NCBI GenBank assembly: GCA_947625025.1
Contig: CANQMQ010000006.1
Coordinates: 1-64,000 of the forward strand
Source: an uncultured Clostridia bacterium
Lineage (GTDB): Bacteria; Bacillota; Clostridia; Christensenellales; Borkfalkiaceae
Direction: 5' to 3'
DNA: 64,000 nucleotides
Within the stretch, counting starts at the first letter, position 1, and the number at the start of each line of letters is the position of its first letter. The notes beneath the pieces were generated by a model. That model made no database searches and was not told the origin of the DNA. It was given only the letters and a program-made list of their open reading frames with translations. Both the position numbers and the translations under genes were made by a program. Below are positions 41,527 to 51,800 of this stretch, one piece after another.

Positions 41527-42561
41527 ATGAAATTATCGCTCTGCATGATCGTGCGGGATGAGGAAGAGGTGCTCGGGCAGTGCCTTCAGAGTGTGAGGCC
41601 GCTCGTGGAGGAGATCGTGATCTGCGATACGGGCTCCTTGGATTCGACCAAAAAAATTGCCGCAGGCTATGCGGATGTCCTCTTCGATGTCTTGTGGGAG
41701 GACAACTTCGCACGGGCGCGCAACGCTTCCTTTTCCAAGGCATCGGGAGATTACATTCTATGGCTCGACGCCGACGACGTTGTAACCCCCAAAAATGCCG
41801 CAAGGCTTCTGCGCCTCAAGGAGCGATTGGAGCGCGATTCGCCCGATACCGTATTCTGCCCCTACCGTTCGGGCGGGCTGTGCTATGAGCGGGAGCGCAT
41901 TCTCAAAAACGACCCCCGCGCCCTCTGGAGAGGCAGGGTGCATGAGTGCATCGTCCCCTTCGGGAAGGTCGTGCACGATTCGTTTACGGTAACCCACCTG
42001 CAGAGCGGAAAGCCGCGGGGCGGGCGAAACCTCGAAATTTACAGAAAGTGGAGTGCGGAGGAGGAATTCTCGGGGCGGGATTGCTTCTACTTCGGGCGCG
42101 AACTCTTCTATGCGGGGCTGTATGAGGAGGCCGAAACGTGGCTGGATCGGTGTATTGCGGGGGACGGGTGGTACGTCAATAAAATTGAGGCGTGTAAGGT
42201 GCTCTCCCAATGTTTTGAACAGCAGGGGAAGATAGAAGAGGCCCTTTCTGCACTCTATTCGAGTTTCAACTTCGGGGAGCCGCGGGCCTCCGTGCTCTGC
42301 GAAATTGCCCGTATTCTCTCCCCTACCCGAAAACGGGAGGCGGTGTTTTGGTATGAAGCCGCCCTCAAATGCCGTGACCATACGGAAGATGGTGACTTCG
42401 AAGAGCCTGCCTGCCGCGGCATCGTGCCCACTTTGGGGCTTACCGCCCTCTACTACGCCCTCGGAGACCAAATAAAATCCCTCGAATACCATAAAAAATC
42501 GGAGGCTCTCGCCCCCGATCATCCGTCCGTTCTCTATAACAAAAAATTCTTTGGGGAATGA
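41527..42561 (+). CDS. Family 2-like glycosyltransferase with TPR-like tail
   Basis: 344 residues from the ATG at 41527, which has GGAGGAGG upstream. The GT-A domain has LSLCMIVRDEEEVLGQCL, IVICDTGSLDST and the metal-binding ILWLDADD motif. After about residue 200 the sequence becomes helical and TPR-like (FYFGRELFYAGLYEEAETWL and similar). This arrangement resembles SunS-like and spore-surface glycosyltransferases. It is divergent from the collagen-like gene, 139 bases away, so the Thr-rich Gly-X-Y tracts may be its acceptor; that is inference. Confidence 0.88.
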   Translation: MKLSLCMIVRDEEEVLGQCLQSVRPLVEEIVICDTGSLDSTKKIAAGYADVLFDVLWEDNFARARNASFSKASGDYILWLDADDVVTPKNAARLLRLKERLERDSPDTVFCPYRSGGLCYERERILKNDPRALWRGRVHECIVPFGKVVHDSFTVTHLQSGKPRGGRNLEIYRKWSAEEEFSGRDCFYFGRELFYAGLYEEAETWLDRCIAGDGWYVNKIEACKVLSQCFEQQGKIEEALSALYSSFNFGEPRASVLCEIARILSPTRKREAVFWYEAALKCRDHTEDGDFEEPACRGIVPTLGLTALYYALGDQIKSLEYHKKSEALAPDHPSVLYNKKFFGE

Positions 42562-42564
42562 CCC

Positions 42565-44100
42565 TCACTCCCATTCGATGGTGGCGGGGGGTTTGGAGGT
42601 GATATCGTAGACGACGCGGTTGGCGTGTTTCACCTCCCCCGTAATGCGGGCGGAGACCTTTTCGAGCACCTCAAAGGGAATGCGTGCCCAATCGGCCGTC
42701 ATGGCGTCTACGCTCGTGACTGCACGGAGGGCGATCACGTTTTCGTAGGTGCGGGAATCCCCCTGTACCCCGACCGTCTTGCTATCCGTGAGGACGGCGA
42801 AGTACTGCCAGATCTCCTTCTGCAGCCCCGCCCTCTGCACTTCCTCACAGAAGATGCAATCGGCATCGCGGAGGGTAGCGAGTTTCTCCTCCGTCACCTC
42901 CCCCATAATGCGGATGGCGAGTGCGGGCCCCGGGCAGGGTTGCCGCCAAATGACGAAATTGGGGAGACCGAGCTCCTCTCCCACCTTCCGCACTTCGTCC
43001 TTGAAGAGGTCTCTGAGGGGCTCGATGATTTCCTTGAAATCCACGACGTCGGGCAGCCCACCAACGTTGTGGTGGCTCTTAATGACGGCGCTCTTCCCCT
43101 TTCCGCTCTCCACGACGTCGGGGTAGATGGTGCCCTGCACCAAGAAATCGACGGCGCCTATCTTTTTGGCCTCCTCTTCGAATACCTTGATGAAGGCCGC
43201 GCCAATGATTTTCCGCTTCTGTTCGGGGTCGGTTACCCCCTTCAGCGCATCCAAAAACCGCTTGCGGGCATCGGCTACGATGAGGTTCATGCCGAGGGTA
43301 CCGCGGAAGATGCGCACGACTTCCTCCACTTCACCCTTCCTGTGGAGGCCGTGATCGACGAATACACAGGTGAGGTTGTGCCCCGCCACCCGATGGACGA
43401 GCGTGGCGGCGACGGCCGAATCGACGCCGCCCGAGAGCGCCAACAGCACCTTTTTTCCCCCGATTTTCTCCCTCAGGATATTGATCTCATCCTTCACGAA
43501 GCCGGAAATCGTCCAATCCTTCTTCGCGCCGCAGACATCGCATAAAAAATCATCGAGCATCAACTGCCCGTATTCGGTGTGCACGACTTCGGGGTGGAAC
43601 TGCACGCCGTAGATCTTGCGCTTTACGTCCCCGAACATGGCGACGGGGCAATTTTCGGTATACCCGAGCACCTCAAAGCCTTCGGGAAGCGTTTCGATAC
43701 GGTCTCGATGGCTCATCCAACATACGCTTTCCGTCTCGATACCCCCAGACATGGGTGTCTCCTTTTGTATGATGAGCGTACGTTTTCCGTATTCGCCGTG
43801 CTCTGAGGGGACGACGCTTGCGCCCAAGGTGTGGGCGATGAGCTGGGCACCGTAGCAGATGCCGAGGATGGGGATCCCGAGCGAAAATAGTTGCTCGGGG
43901 ACGCGCGGCGCGTTCTCTTCATAGACGCTCTCCGGCCCGCCCGTAAAGATGATGCCGATCGGTGCATATTCCTCGATTTCCGCAAGCGGCATATCCGCGG
44001 GCTTCAAATCGCAAAAGACGCAGCGCTCCCGCACCCGCCGTGCGATGAGCTGGCTGTACTGTCCGCCGAAATCGAGGATCAAAATTTTCTGATGTTGCAT
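42565..44100 (-). CDS. guaA: GMP synthase (glutamine-hydrolysing)
   Basis: 511 residues. The class I amidotransferase has [14 protein letters not shown] (nucleophile Cys) and the [11 protein letters not shown] His/Glu pair. The ATP pyrophosphatase domain has [16 protein letters not shown], and the dimer domain ends [17 protein letters not shown]. It converts XMP to GMP. It follows the Sel1-like gene by 10 bases on the same strand. Confidence 0.98.
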   Translation of the reverse strand: MQHQKILILDFGGQYSQLIARRVRERCVFCDLKPADMPLAEIEEYAPIGIIFTGGPESVYEENAPRVPEQLFSLGIPILGICYGAQLIAHTLGASVVPSEHGEYGKRTLIIQKETPMSGGIETESVCWMSHRDRIETLPEGFEVLGYTENCPVAMFGDVKRKIYGVQFHPEVVHTEYGQLMLDDFLCDVCGAKKDWTISGFVKDEINILREKIGGKKVLLALSGGVDSAVAATLVHRVAGHNLTCVFVDHGLHRKGEVEEVVRIFRGTLGMNLIVADARKRFLDALKGVTDPEQKRKIIGAAFIKVFEEEAKKIGAVDFLVQGTIYPDVVESGKGKSAVIKSHHNVGGLPDVVDFKEIIEPLRDLFKDEVRKVGEELGLPNFVIWRQPCPGPALAIRIMGEVTEEKLATLRDADCIFCEEVQRAGLQKEIWQYFAVLTDSKTVGVQGDSRTYENVIALRAVTSVDAMTADWARIPFEVLEKVSARITGEVKHANRVVYDITSKPPATIEWE

Positions 44101-44110
44101 GGTTTTTTCC

Positions 44111-44845
44111 TTAAATTTTTACGTCGGGATGGGTCGAGCGAAAGATGGCGAGCATGTTACCGCCGTCCATCCCCTTTGCCTTGAGCTGTGCATAGCGTTC
44201 GCGCGCACCTTTGACGCCCTTTGCGATGGCCGTGAGCGCCCAATACGCCGCAAACTCCGCGTTGCGCTGCGCATCTGTGCTGTCCCCGCCGATGCGGCCC
44301 CTGTTGACGGATTTGAATTCGCACAGACGGGAAAGTTCGAGATAGGCGGCGTCGTAGCCGTTATTTGCCGCCGCAGTGTACTCCTTCTCCGCCCACTGCA
44401 TGCTGCGGTGATCCTCACTCCACTCCTGGAATGCGCCGAGGCCCGGTGTGACCGTATTGAACCGCCACCCGAGTTCGAACTCATAGCAGTGGCCGAGAAG
44501 ATAGTGCGCCTCGCCGAGGAGCTGCATGCGGCCGTGCGCTCCGTATGCATTGACTGCCCACTCCAACAGGGTGACCGCCGCGTCGATCCCGTAACCCGCG
44601 GCATTGTAACCGAGCCCCCGCGCGGAACGGTTGGCGTTCACATCCAACTGCGTACCCTTGAGGCGGGGATCGCGGGCGATGATGTAGCGTGCGAGCTTGA
44701 TGCCCGCGTCATAGTCTCTATCCCCCATCGCGCAGTAGAGTTGAAAGATCTCGTTCGATACGGGAAAGCGCGCGATATCCTTCACATAGACGGGCACCGA
44801 GACATGCCTCGTTTCAGGAAGATCTTTGATGGTATATGCAGACAT
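44111..44845 (-). CDS. Sel1/TPR-like repeat protein
   Basis: 244 residues from the ATG at 44845 (a longer frame goes back to 44884). Several helical repeats are visible: [33 protein letters not shown] and [25 protein letters not shown], with the second a typical Sel1 unit. No catalytic motif, signal or membrane segment. It is between guaB and guaA; a terminator and a 7-bp palindrome (44879-44895, CCTCAAA-GTT-TTTGAGG) lie in front of it, so it and guaA may be transcribed separately from guaB. Confidence 0.6.
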   Translation of the reverse strand: MSAYTIKDLPETRHVSVPVYVKDIARFPVSNEIFQLYCAMGDRDYDAGIKLARYIIARDPRLKGTQLDVNANRSARGLGYNAAGYGIDAAVTLLEWAVNAYGAHGRMQLLGEAHYLLGHCYEFELGWRFNTVTPGLGAFQEWSEDHRSMQWAEKEYTAAANNGYDAAYLELSRLCEFKSVNRGRIGGDSTDAQRNAEFAAYWALTAIAKGVKGARERYAQLKAKGMDGGNMLAIFRSTHPDVKI

Positions 44846-44910
44846 GGTACCCCCCAATCGCGTTTCTTGCTTCAAATACCTCAAAGTTTTTGAGGCGGAA
44901 AAGTTCTTTC

Positions 44911-44942
44911 TTTTTCAAAAACGCCCGATGGGCGGGCGTTTT
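44911..44942 (-). terminator. Terminator of guaB
   Basis: On the minus strand a 9-10-bp stem AAACGCCCG/CGGGCGTTT (44918-44927 with 44933-44942) is followed by TTTTGAAAAAG. Confidence 0.75.
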
Positions 44943-44946
44943 CCGT

Positions 44947-47017
<2,071 letters not shown>

Positions 47018-47037
47018 TTGCATCCCTTGTTCATTCC

Positions 47038-47066
47038 ATTTTAGCATACACCGCAAAAAATTGCAA
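47038..47066 (-). promoter_or_regulatory. Promoter of the guaB operon
   Basis: On the minus strand TTGCAA (47061-47066), 17 bases, TAAAAT (47038-47043). Start near 47031, leader of about 14 bases. There is no room for a purine riboswitch. Confidence 0.75.
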
Positions 47067-47081
47067 TCGAATCCGCGCGGT

Positions 47082-47111
47082 TTGTCATGAATAAATGCCG
47101 TTTTTCATAAT
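47082..47111 (+). promoter_or_regulatory. Promoter of the lipoprotein gene
   Basis: TTGTCA (47082-47087), 18 bases, CATAAT (47106-47111). The ATG at 47119 is seven bases after the -10, so transcription would begin at or one base before it. Confidence 0.55.
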
Positions 47112-47118
47112 TTAGGAT

Positions 47119-47781
47119 ATGAAAAAGTTTGCCGTGCTGTTTACAGCGCTCACCCTCCCCCTCCTGCTTTTCACCCTCACTTCCTGCAAGCGGAGCTACG
47201 ATTACGCCGCCCATCTCTCCGAAGTAAGGAGCGATCTCTTCCTCTGCCATGCGGAGGAATTCGATTTTACGCTCGCCTGCCTCTCCCGTGAATACCCCTA
47301 TGCGCAGGATGGCATCGCATGCCCCCGCACGGATACGGTGGAGATCGAAGTGAAGTTCAAAGAGCAGGTGCAGAGCGCAACCGTCACCGTGCTCGGGGAA
47401 GCCGAATACGGCGGCGAACTCTCCTACCGCAACACCAAGGACGATTGGTATTACTCGGTGGGCGTCTCGAAGTTTCCCGAAGGGCAAATCTCCGTGCGCA
47501 TCCGTTGGGAGGACAGCGAGCGGGAGATCGCGGCAACTTCGGTAAAGACGGAACACACCCTCACCCCCGAGGCCGCCCTCGACTGCGCCGTGAAGGCCGA
47601 ACAAAATACCATCGAGGCCCTCACCGTAAACAAACAATTCTTCGGGGAATTCCGCGTAAGGCTCCTGCGGCGAGACAAGAATTACTACTATGTGGGCATC
47701 GTTGCAACGGACGGGCATACCGTATCCCTCCTCCTCGATGCCGAAAGCGGCAATGTGCTTGCCCGAAGGGAGAGCGCATAG
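47119..47781 (+). CDS. Hypothetical lipoprotein
   Basis: 220 residues. A signal peptide ends at the lipobox LTSC (Cys near residue 23), so the protein should be lipid-anchored outside the membrane. The remainder is mixed alpha/beta with no recognised domain; the last 40 residues (NYYYVGIVATDGHTVSLLLD) recall PepSY-type strands. AGGA lies only two bases before ATG, too close to be a good SD, and the -10 box ends seven bases upstream. The next gene has its own promoter within 60 bases. Confidence 0.75.
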   Translation: MKKFAVLFTALTLPLLLFTLTSCKRSYDYAAHLSEVRSDLFLCHAEEFDFTLACLSREYPYAQDGIACPRTDTVEIEVKFKEQVQSATVTVLGEAEYGGELSYRNTKDDWYYSVGVSKFPEGQISVRIRWEDSEREIAATSVKTEHTLTPEAALDCAVKAEQNTIEALTVNKQFFGEFRVRLLRRDKNYYYVGIVATDGHTVSLLLDAESGNVLARRESA

Positions 47782-47800
47782 CCCTTCTTCAAAAGAATGC

Positions 47801-47829
47801 TTGACAGGGCCGCCGCCCCATGCTATAAT
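47801..47829 (+). promoter_or_regulatory. Promoter of the YiiX-like gene
   Basis: A consensus promoter: TTGACA (47801-47806), 17 bases, TATAAT (47824-47829). The predicted start is at 47836-47837, the first base of the GTG start codon. Confidence 0.85.
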
Positions 47830-47836
47830 ATTGTCC

Positions 47837-48742
47837 GTGAAAGGCAAGAAATATAAAAAACCATATCGAAAAACGCGGATCTTCCTCTCCGTGATGCTCG
47901 CATTCCTCGTATTCTTGGCGCTGTGCGACGGCGTATGCCTCTACGGTGCCGCCACCTGTGACAACATCGCCCGCACCCTTCCCCCCTATCCGAGGGTGGA
48001 TATCACGGGCATCCTCCAAAGGGACAGGAGCACGTGGACGGAGGAGGATTACAATGTCCTCGAGCGGCAGACGGGGCTGCTCCTCAAGGAGGCGGTGGAC
48101 GACGTCGCCGAAGCGGATGGCAACAATGCTCTGCTCGACTTCCAAAATGCCTTCTTCTTCGAGGGAGAGCGGCGGCACGACCCCGTGGTGGAATACGTCG
48201 TCTACCACGATTATCTCTACGACCCCGAGGCGAAGGAGGTATACACCGCCCCCATCGCAAAGCTCGAGCCGGGGGACGTGCTCGTCTCCACCACCAGCCA
48301 TACCGTAGGGTGGAACAACGGACATGCCGCCCTCGTACTCACCGAAAATCGGCTGTTGCAATCCATTATGGTAGGCACGGACAGCACCATCAGCAGTAGC
48401 TCTTCCGCAAACGGCGTCGTGTATTTCCAAAAATCGACCAACTTCATGGTGCTCCGCCTCAAGGGTGCCGATGCCGCAAAGCGCCTCGAAATTGCCAATG
48501 CGGCGGAAAAGAACCTCGTGGGCATCCCCTACCACTTCACGGCGGGCGTCTTTACCCCCAAGGACCAGGGCGAGCACCCCGTGGATACCTTCTGCTCCCA
48601 CCTCGTTTGGCAGGCCTTCAAGAATTTCGGTTACGATATCGATGGGGACGGCGGACCCGTCTGCACCCCGCGGGATATCTCCCTCAGTGACTGCTTCGAC
48701 GTCGTTCAGGTCTACGGCTTCGACCCCGATAAATTGTGGTAA
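47837..48742 (+). CDS. YiiX-like NlpC/P60-superfamily cysteine hydrolase
   Basis: 301 residues from the GTG at 47837. A basic N-terminus is followed by one membrane segment (about 15-38), then an extracellular part. The permuted-papain fold of the YiiX family shows GDVLVSTTSHTVGWNNGHAA (catalytic His in GHAA) and later VDTFCSHLVWQAF (Cys nucleophile). Such enzymes cut amides or esters of cell-wall or lipid substrates; the actual substrate is unknown. The frame is open upstream to 47690 but the promoter lies inside that part. The first in-frame ATG is inside the membrane segment and has no SD, so the GTG is the likely, leaderless start. Confidence 0.78.
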   Translation: MKGKKYKKPYRKTRIFLSVMLAFLVFLALCDGVCLYGAATCDNIARTLPPYPRVDITGILQRDRSTWTEEDYNVLERQTGLLLKEAVDDVAEADGNNALLDFQNAFFFEGERRHDPVVEYVVYHDYLYDPEAKEVYTAPIAKLEPGDVLVSTTSHTVGWNNGHAALVLTENRLLQSIMVGTDSTISSSSSANGVVYFQKSTNFMVLRLKGADAAKRLEIANAAEKNLVGIPYHFTAGVFTPKDQGEHPVDTFCSHLVWQAFKNFGYDIDGDGGPVCTPRDISLSDCFDVVQVYGFDPDKLW

Positions 48743-48766
48743 TTCCTTCATAAAAATTTGCATGCA

Positions 48767-48794
48767 AAAAGAGCGGGCGATGGCCCGCTCTTTT
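48767..48794. terminator. Bidirectional terminator between converging genes
   Basis: A 12-bp stem AAAAGAGCGGGC/GCCCGCTCTTTT (48767-48778 with 48783-48794) between the YiiX-like gene and the 15-kb minus-strand operon. Confidence 0.88.
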
Positions 48795-48813
48795 AGTGCT
48801 GTGTTTTAGCTTC

Positions 48814-51800
48814 TTAGCCTTCTTCAGGCGTTACTTCGGGTTCTGCCTCAATGAGTTCGAGGGTGGCAGTGCCTTCCGTTATAGTCAGCTTATACTGCGT
48901 CTCGTCGTCGAGGGTAACCGTGTAGCTGCCGTCCGTCGCCTTCTCCGTCTTGGTGGCGCCATAGAACGCCTGGCTCTGCTCGTTGGAAGGATCGAAATCG
49001 ATGTAGGCAACCGTGAAGGTGTCGCCTTCCTGATAGACTGCGATCGCTTCTTTGTTCTCTGCGGTGTAGTAGACGGTCGCGGTCTTTTTCTCTACCTTCG
49101 CTTCCTTGTAGGCGGGAACGGTGTAGGTATCGGGCGCCGTACCATCGGTGAACGTTACGATGTAGTGCGTGTAGGTGTTGCTCTCGGCACCATCTGCGGC
49201 GTTTTTCACGACTATGACGACCGTCAAATCGTCGCTCATGTAGTAGAAATCATACTTAAGGGTATCGAGTTCGCCATCCTGGCCTCCCGCTTTGGCCTTC
49301 TCGAGGCTGATTTCCCAAACGTAGCCCGGTTCAACGTCGCTCAAATCCGTCGTGAGGAGGCGCTCAACCCGCAAATCATATCCATCGACAACGCTCTTGA
49401 ACGTCTGGATACGCGTGAGGGAGATCACATAGAACGAATTCACGTCGAAGGACGCATTGTAGGTGGTCTGGAAGTCGAAGCAATACTCGTATTCGGTACC
49501 ACCTTCCTCTGCGTGCTTGAAGGTCACCTCGTAGTAGGTGTAGGAATCGGGATTGTCCTCCTCCCCTACCCTGACTTCCTTAAACTCGGCGCCTGCGGGG
49601 AGCTGGAATACCTTCCCCTTGGTATCGAGGAAGCCCGAATCTTCGCCGAACGAAGAGGTGATGTGCTCCGTGCCGTTAGGCTTGCCCGCATCGTTGTAAT
49701 CCTGCACGATGCTCAACGTGCCGAAGCTGTTCGGGAGGGTGTAGCCAAAGTATTGATAGAAGAGCTGATACATTTGCAGGTAGTACTCGAAGTACAGATC
49801 CACTGCATAGCTCATGCTCGTAATCGTATAGGTACTATCCTCGCCCTTGTAGTCAATGGTGACGTTGTATTCCAAATAGCTTGAGCCGCCGATGCCGATC
49901 CTTACCTTGAAATTCGTCTTGCTCTCTCCGATGGGGGCGACGGTGCAGAGGGCCCACTGCGGTTTGCCGCTCACGGTGATGCGCGCCTGCCCTCTCACGG
50001 TGCTGCCGCTCGTGCTCGGTGCAAAGATGAGGTCCTCAATGGAGGTGCCCGCATCTACGCCCTGCAAATCTTCGGGGAACGGATACTTGGTGGCTTCCGT
50101 CGTCCGCTTGAAGGTGATGGAGAGCCCGCTGTTGCGGTAGTACTTCTTCCCGTTGAACGTAACCGTATCATCGGTAAGTTTGCCGGGGAAGGTCTCTTTT
50201 ACGAAGCCGTACTTGTTGATCTTATCGGCCGTGACATCCTTCTGCGATTCATCCGTGGAGGCGTAGTAGAGCGAGACGTTGCCCTGTGCATCGACGGAGT
50301 AGTAGCAGAGCAAGTCGCCCTCTTGAAGGATGTAGCCGTAGTCGATGAAGAGGAGGGATTCGAAATCCGAAGTATAGAAGCCAGTATCTTCGTAGTTGCA
50401 CGGCGTGATCTCGTGCTTCGTAGTATCGAAGTGATAGACGCATGCGCTCGTTCCGCTGTCGTTGCGGAAGAACAGCAGCCCTGTATCGAGAAGGGTATAG
50501 GTGCCGTATTCAGCAGCGCCATCCGTGCCGTAATACAGTGCATTGCCAAAGCCATCGAGCACCATCACGGACCAATCGGTGGGGTTGAGGAATACGTCTA
50601 AGGATTCCTCATACAGGATATAGAATACCTTGTAGTATCTCCCGCTCTCTTCGTAGAGGCTGAAGATGCCGGTGATCTTAACCTTCTTGTTGCCTTCGGT
50701 ATACGTATAATCGAGCTCGTAGGTGCCGTTCTCGAGGCGCTTATAGGTGCCGCTTGCAACAACTTGTAGGTCGCCTGACTTATCGTCCGCCTCAGCGGAT
50801 ACGGTGAGCTTGCCCTTGCCGTCTACGGTGAGGTATTCCCCGCGGAACTGCCGATTATCGAAGAGGAGGTGCATGCCGCTCTCGTCCCCGAGCAAGGTGA
50901 AGGTGTGCTCATCTTCATCCGCCTCGAGATCGAAATAGCCGTCGAACTCACCGCTCGTGAACGATTCGAAGTAGACGCAGTGCTCGCCCATCGTGGCTGC
51001 CGCGGAATAGTACCCGTCTATCGTGCCCTGTCCGCTTGCGGAATACGTCGCATAGAAGAAGCCATCGAGAATGAGCTCATCGCCGTTTTCGTTGGTATAC
51101 GTCCCCTTGGTGTTCGGGATCTCCTTGAAGAAGAAGCTCATGCCCTCTTCTGTGACTTTGAGGAACTTGAAGGACGTCTTGCTATCGGTGGAGGTGAAGG
51201 ACCAGACCTCTGCGCGCGTTGCGAGCAAGGGGGTTTCTTCCAATTTGGTAATCGTGCCCTCTACCTTGGTGACGTCTTTCGTCTTTTCATCGACGGTGCA
51301 ATAGAATGCCTTGCCCAAGTCATCTTGGAAGAGGAATACGGAGGTATCGGGGTAGCCCTCTTCATCGATGGAGTAGATAATTTCAAACTTGGAGTTATCG
51401 AGAAGTTGATAGGTTTTTGCCGACGTATCGAGCACGAAGCGGTATACCGTGTCCTCATCTACGACGAGGGAATAGTAGAGCCCCTGCTGATTGGAGAAGC
51501 CGCCGCGGTACGTCTTGGCGCCCTCGCCCGTCTTATCGGTGTAGAGCGCGGTGCCGTTGTATACGGTGAGCGTGCCGCCATTGCTTACATCCTTCTCGTT
51601 ATAGATCGTGCCGAGCGTGTGGACGCCATCTTCATCGCCGTCCACCTCAAGGGTGTAGGAGGACCAGCTCATGAGCGTGAGCTCCTCATCACCCTCCTCA
51701 TAGAGAAGGAGCATGAAATCGAAGCTCTTGAGCTTGAAGAGATCGAAACTCGTATCGATCGTGGGCAACTTGAGCTCATCCGCCGTCAAATCCTCGGAGG

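Noticed and set aside
47018-47118. A purine riboswitch before the guaB operon
   Set aside because: The leader from the predicted start is only about 14 bases.
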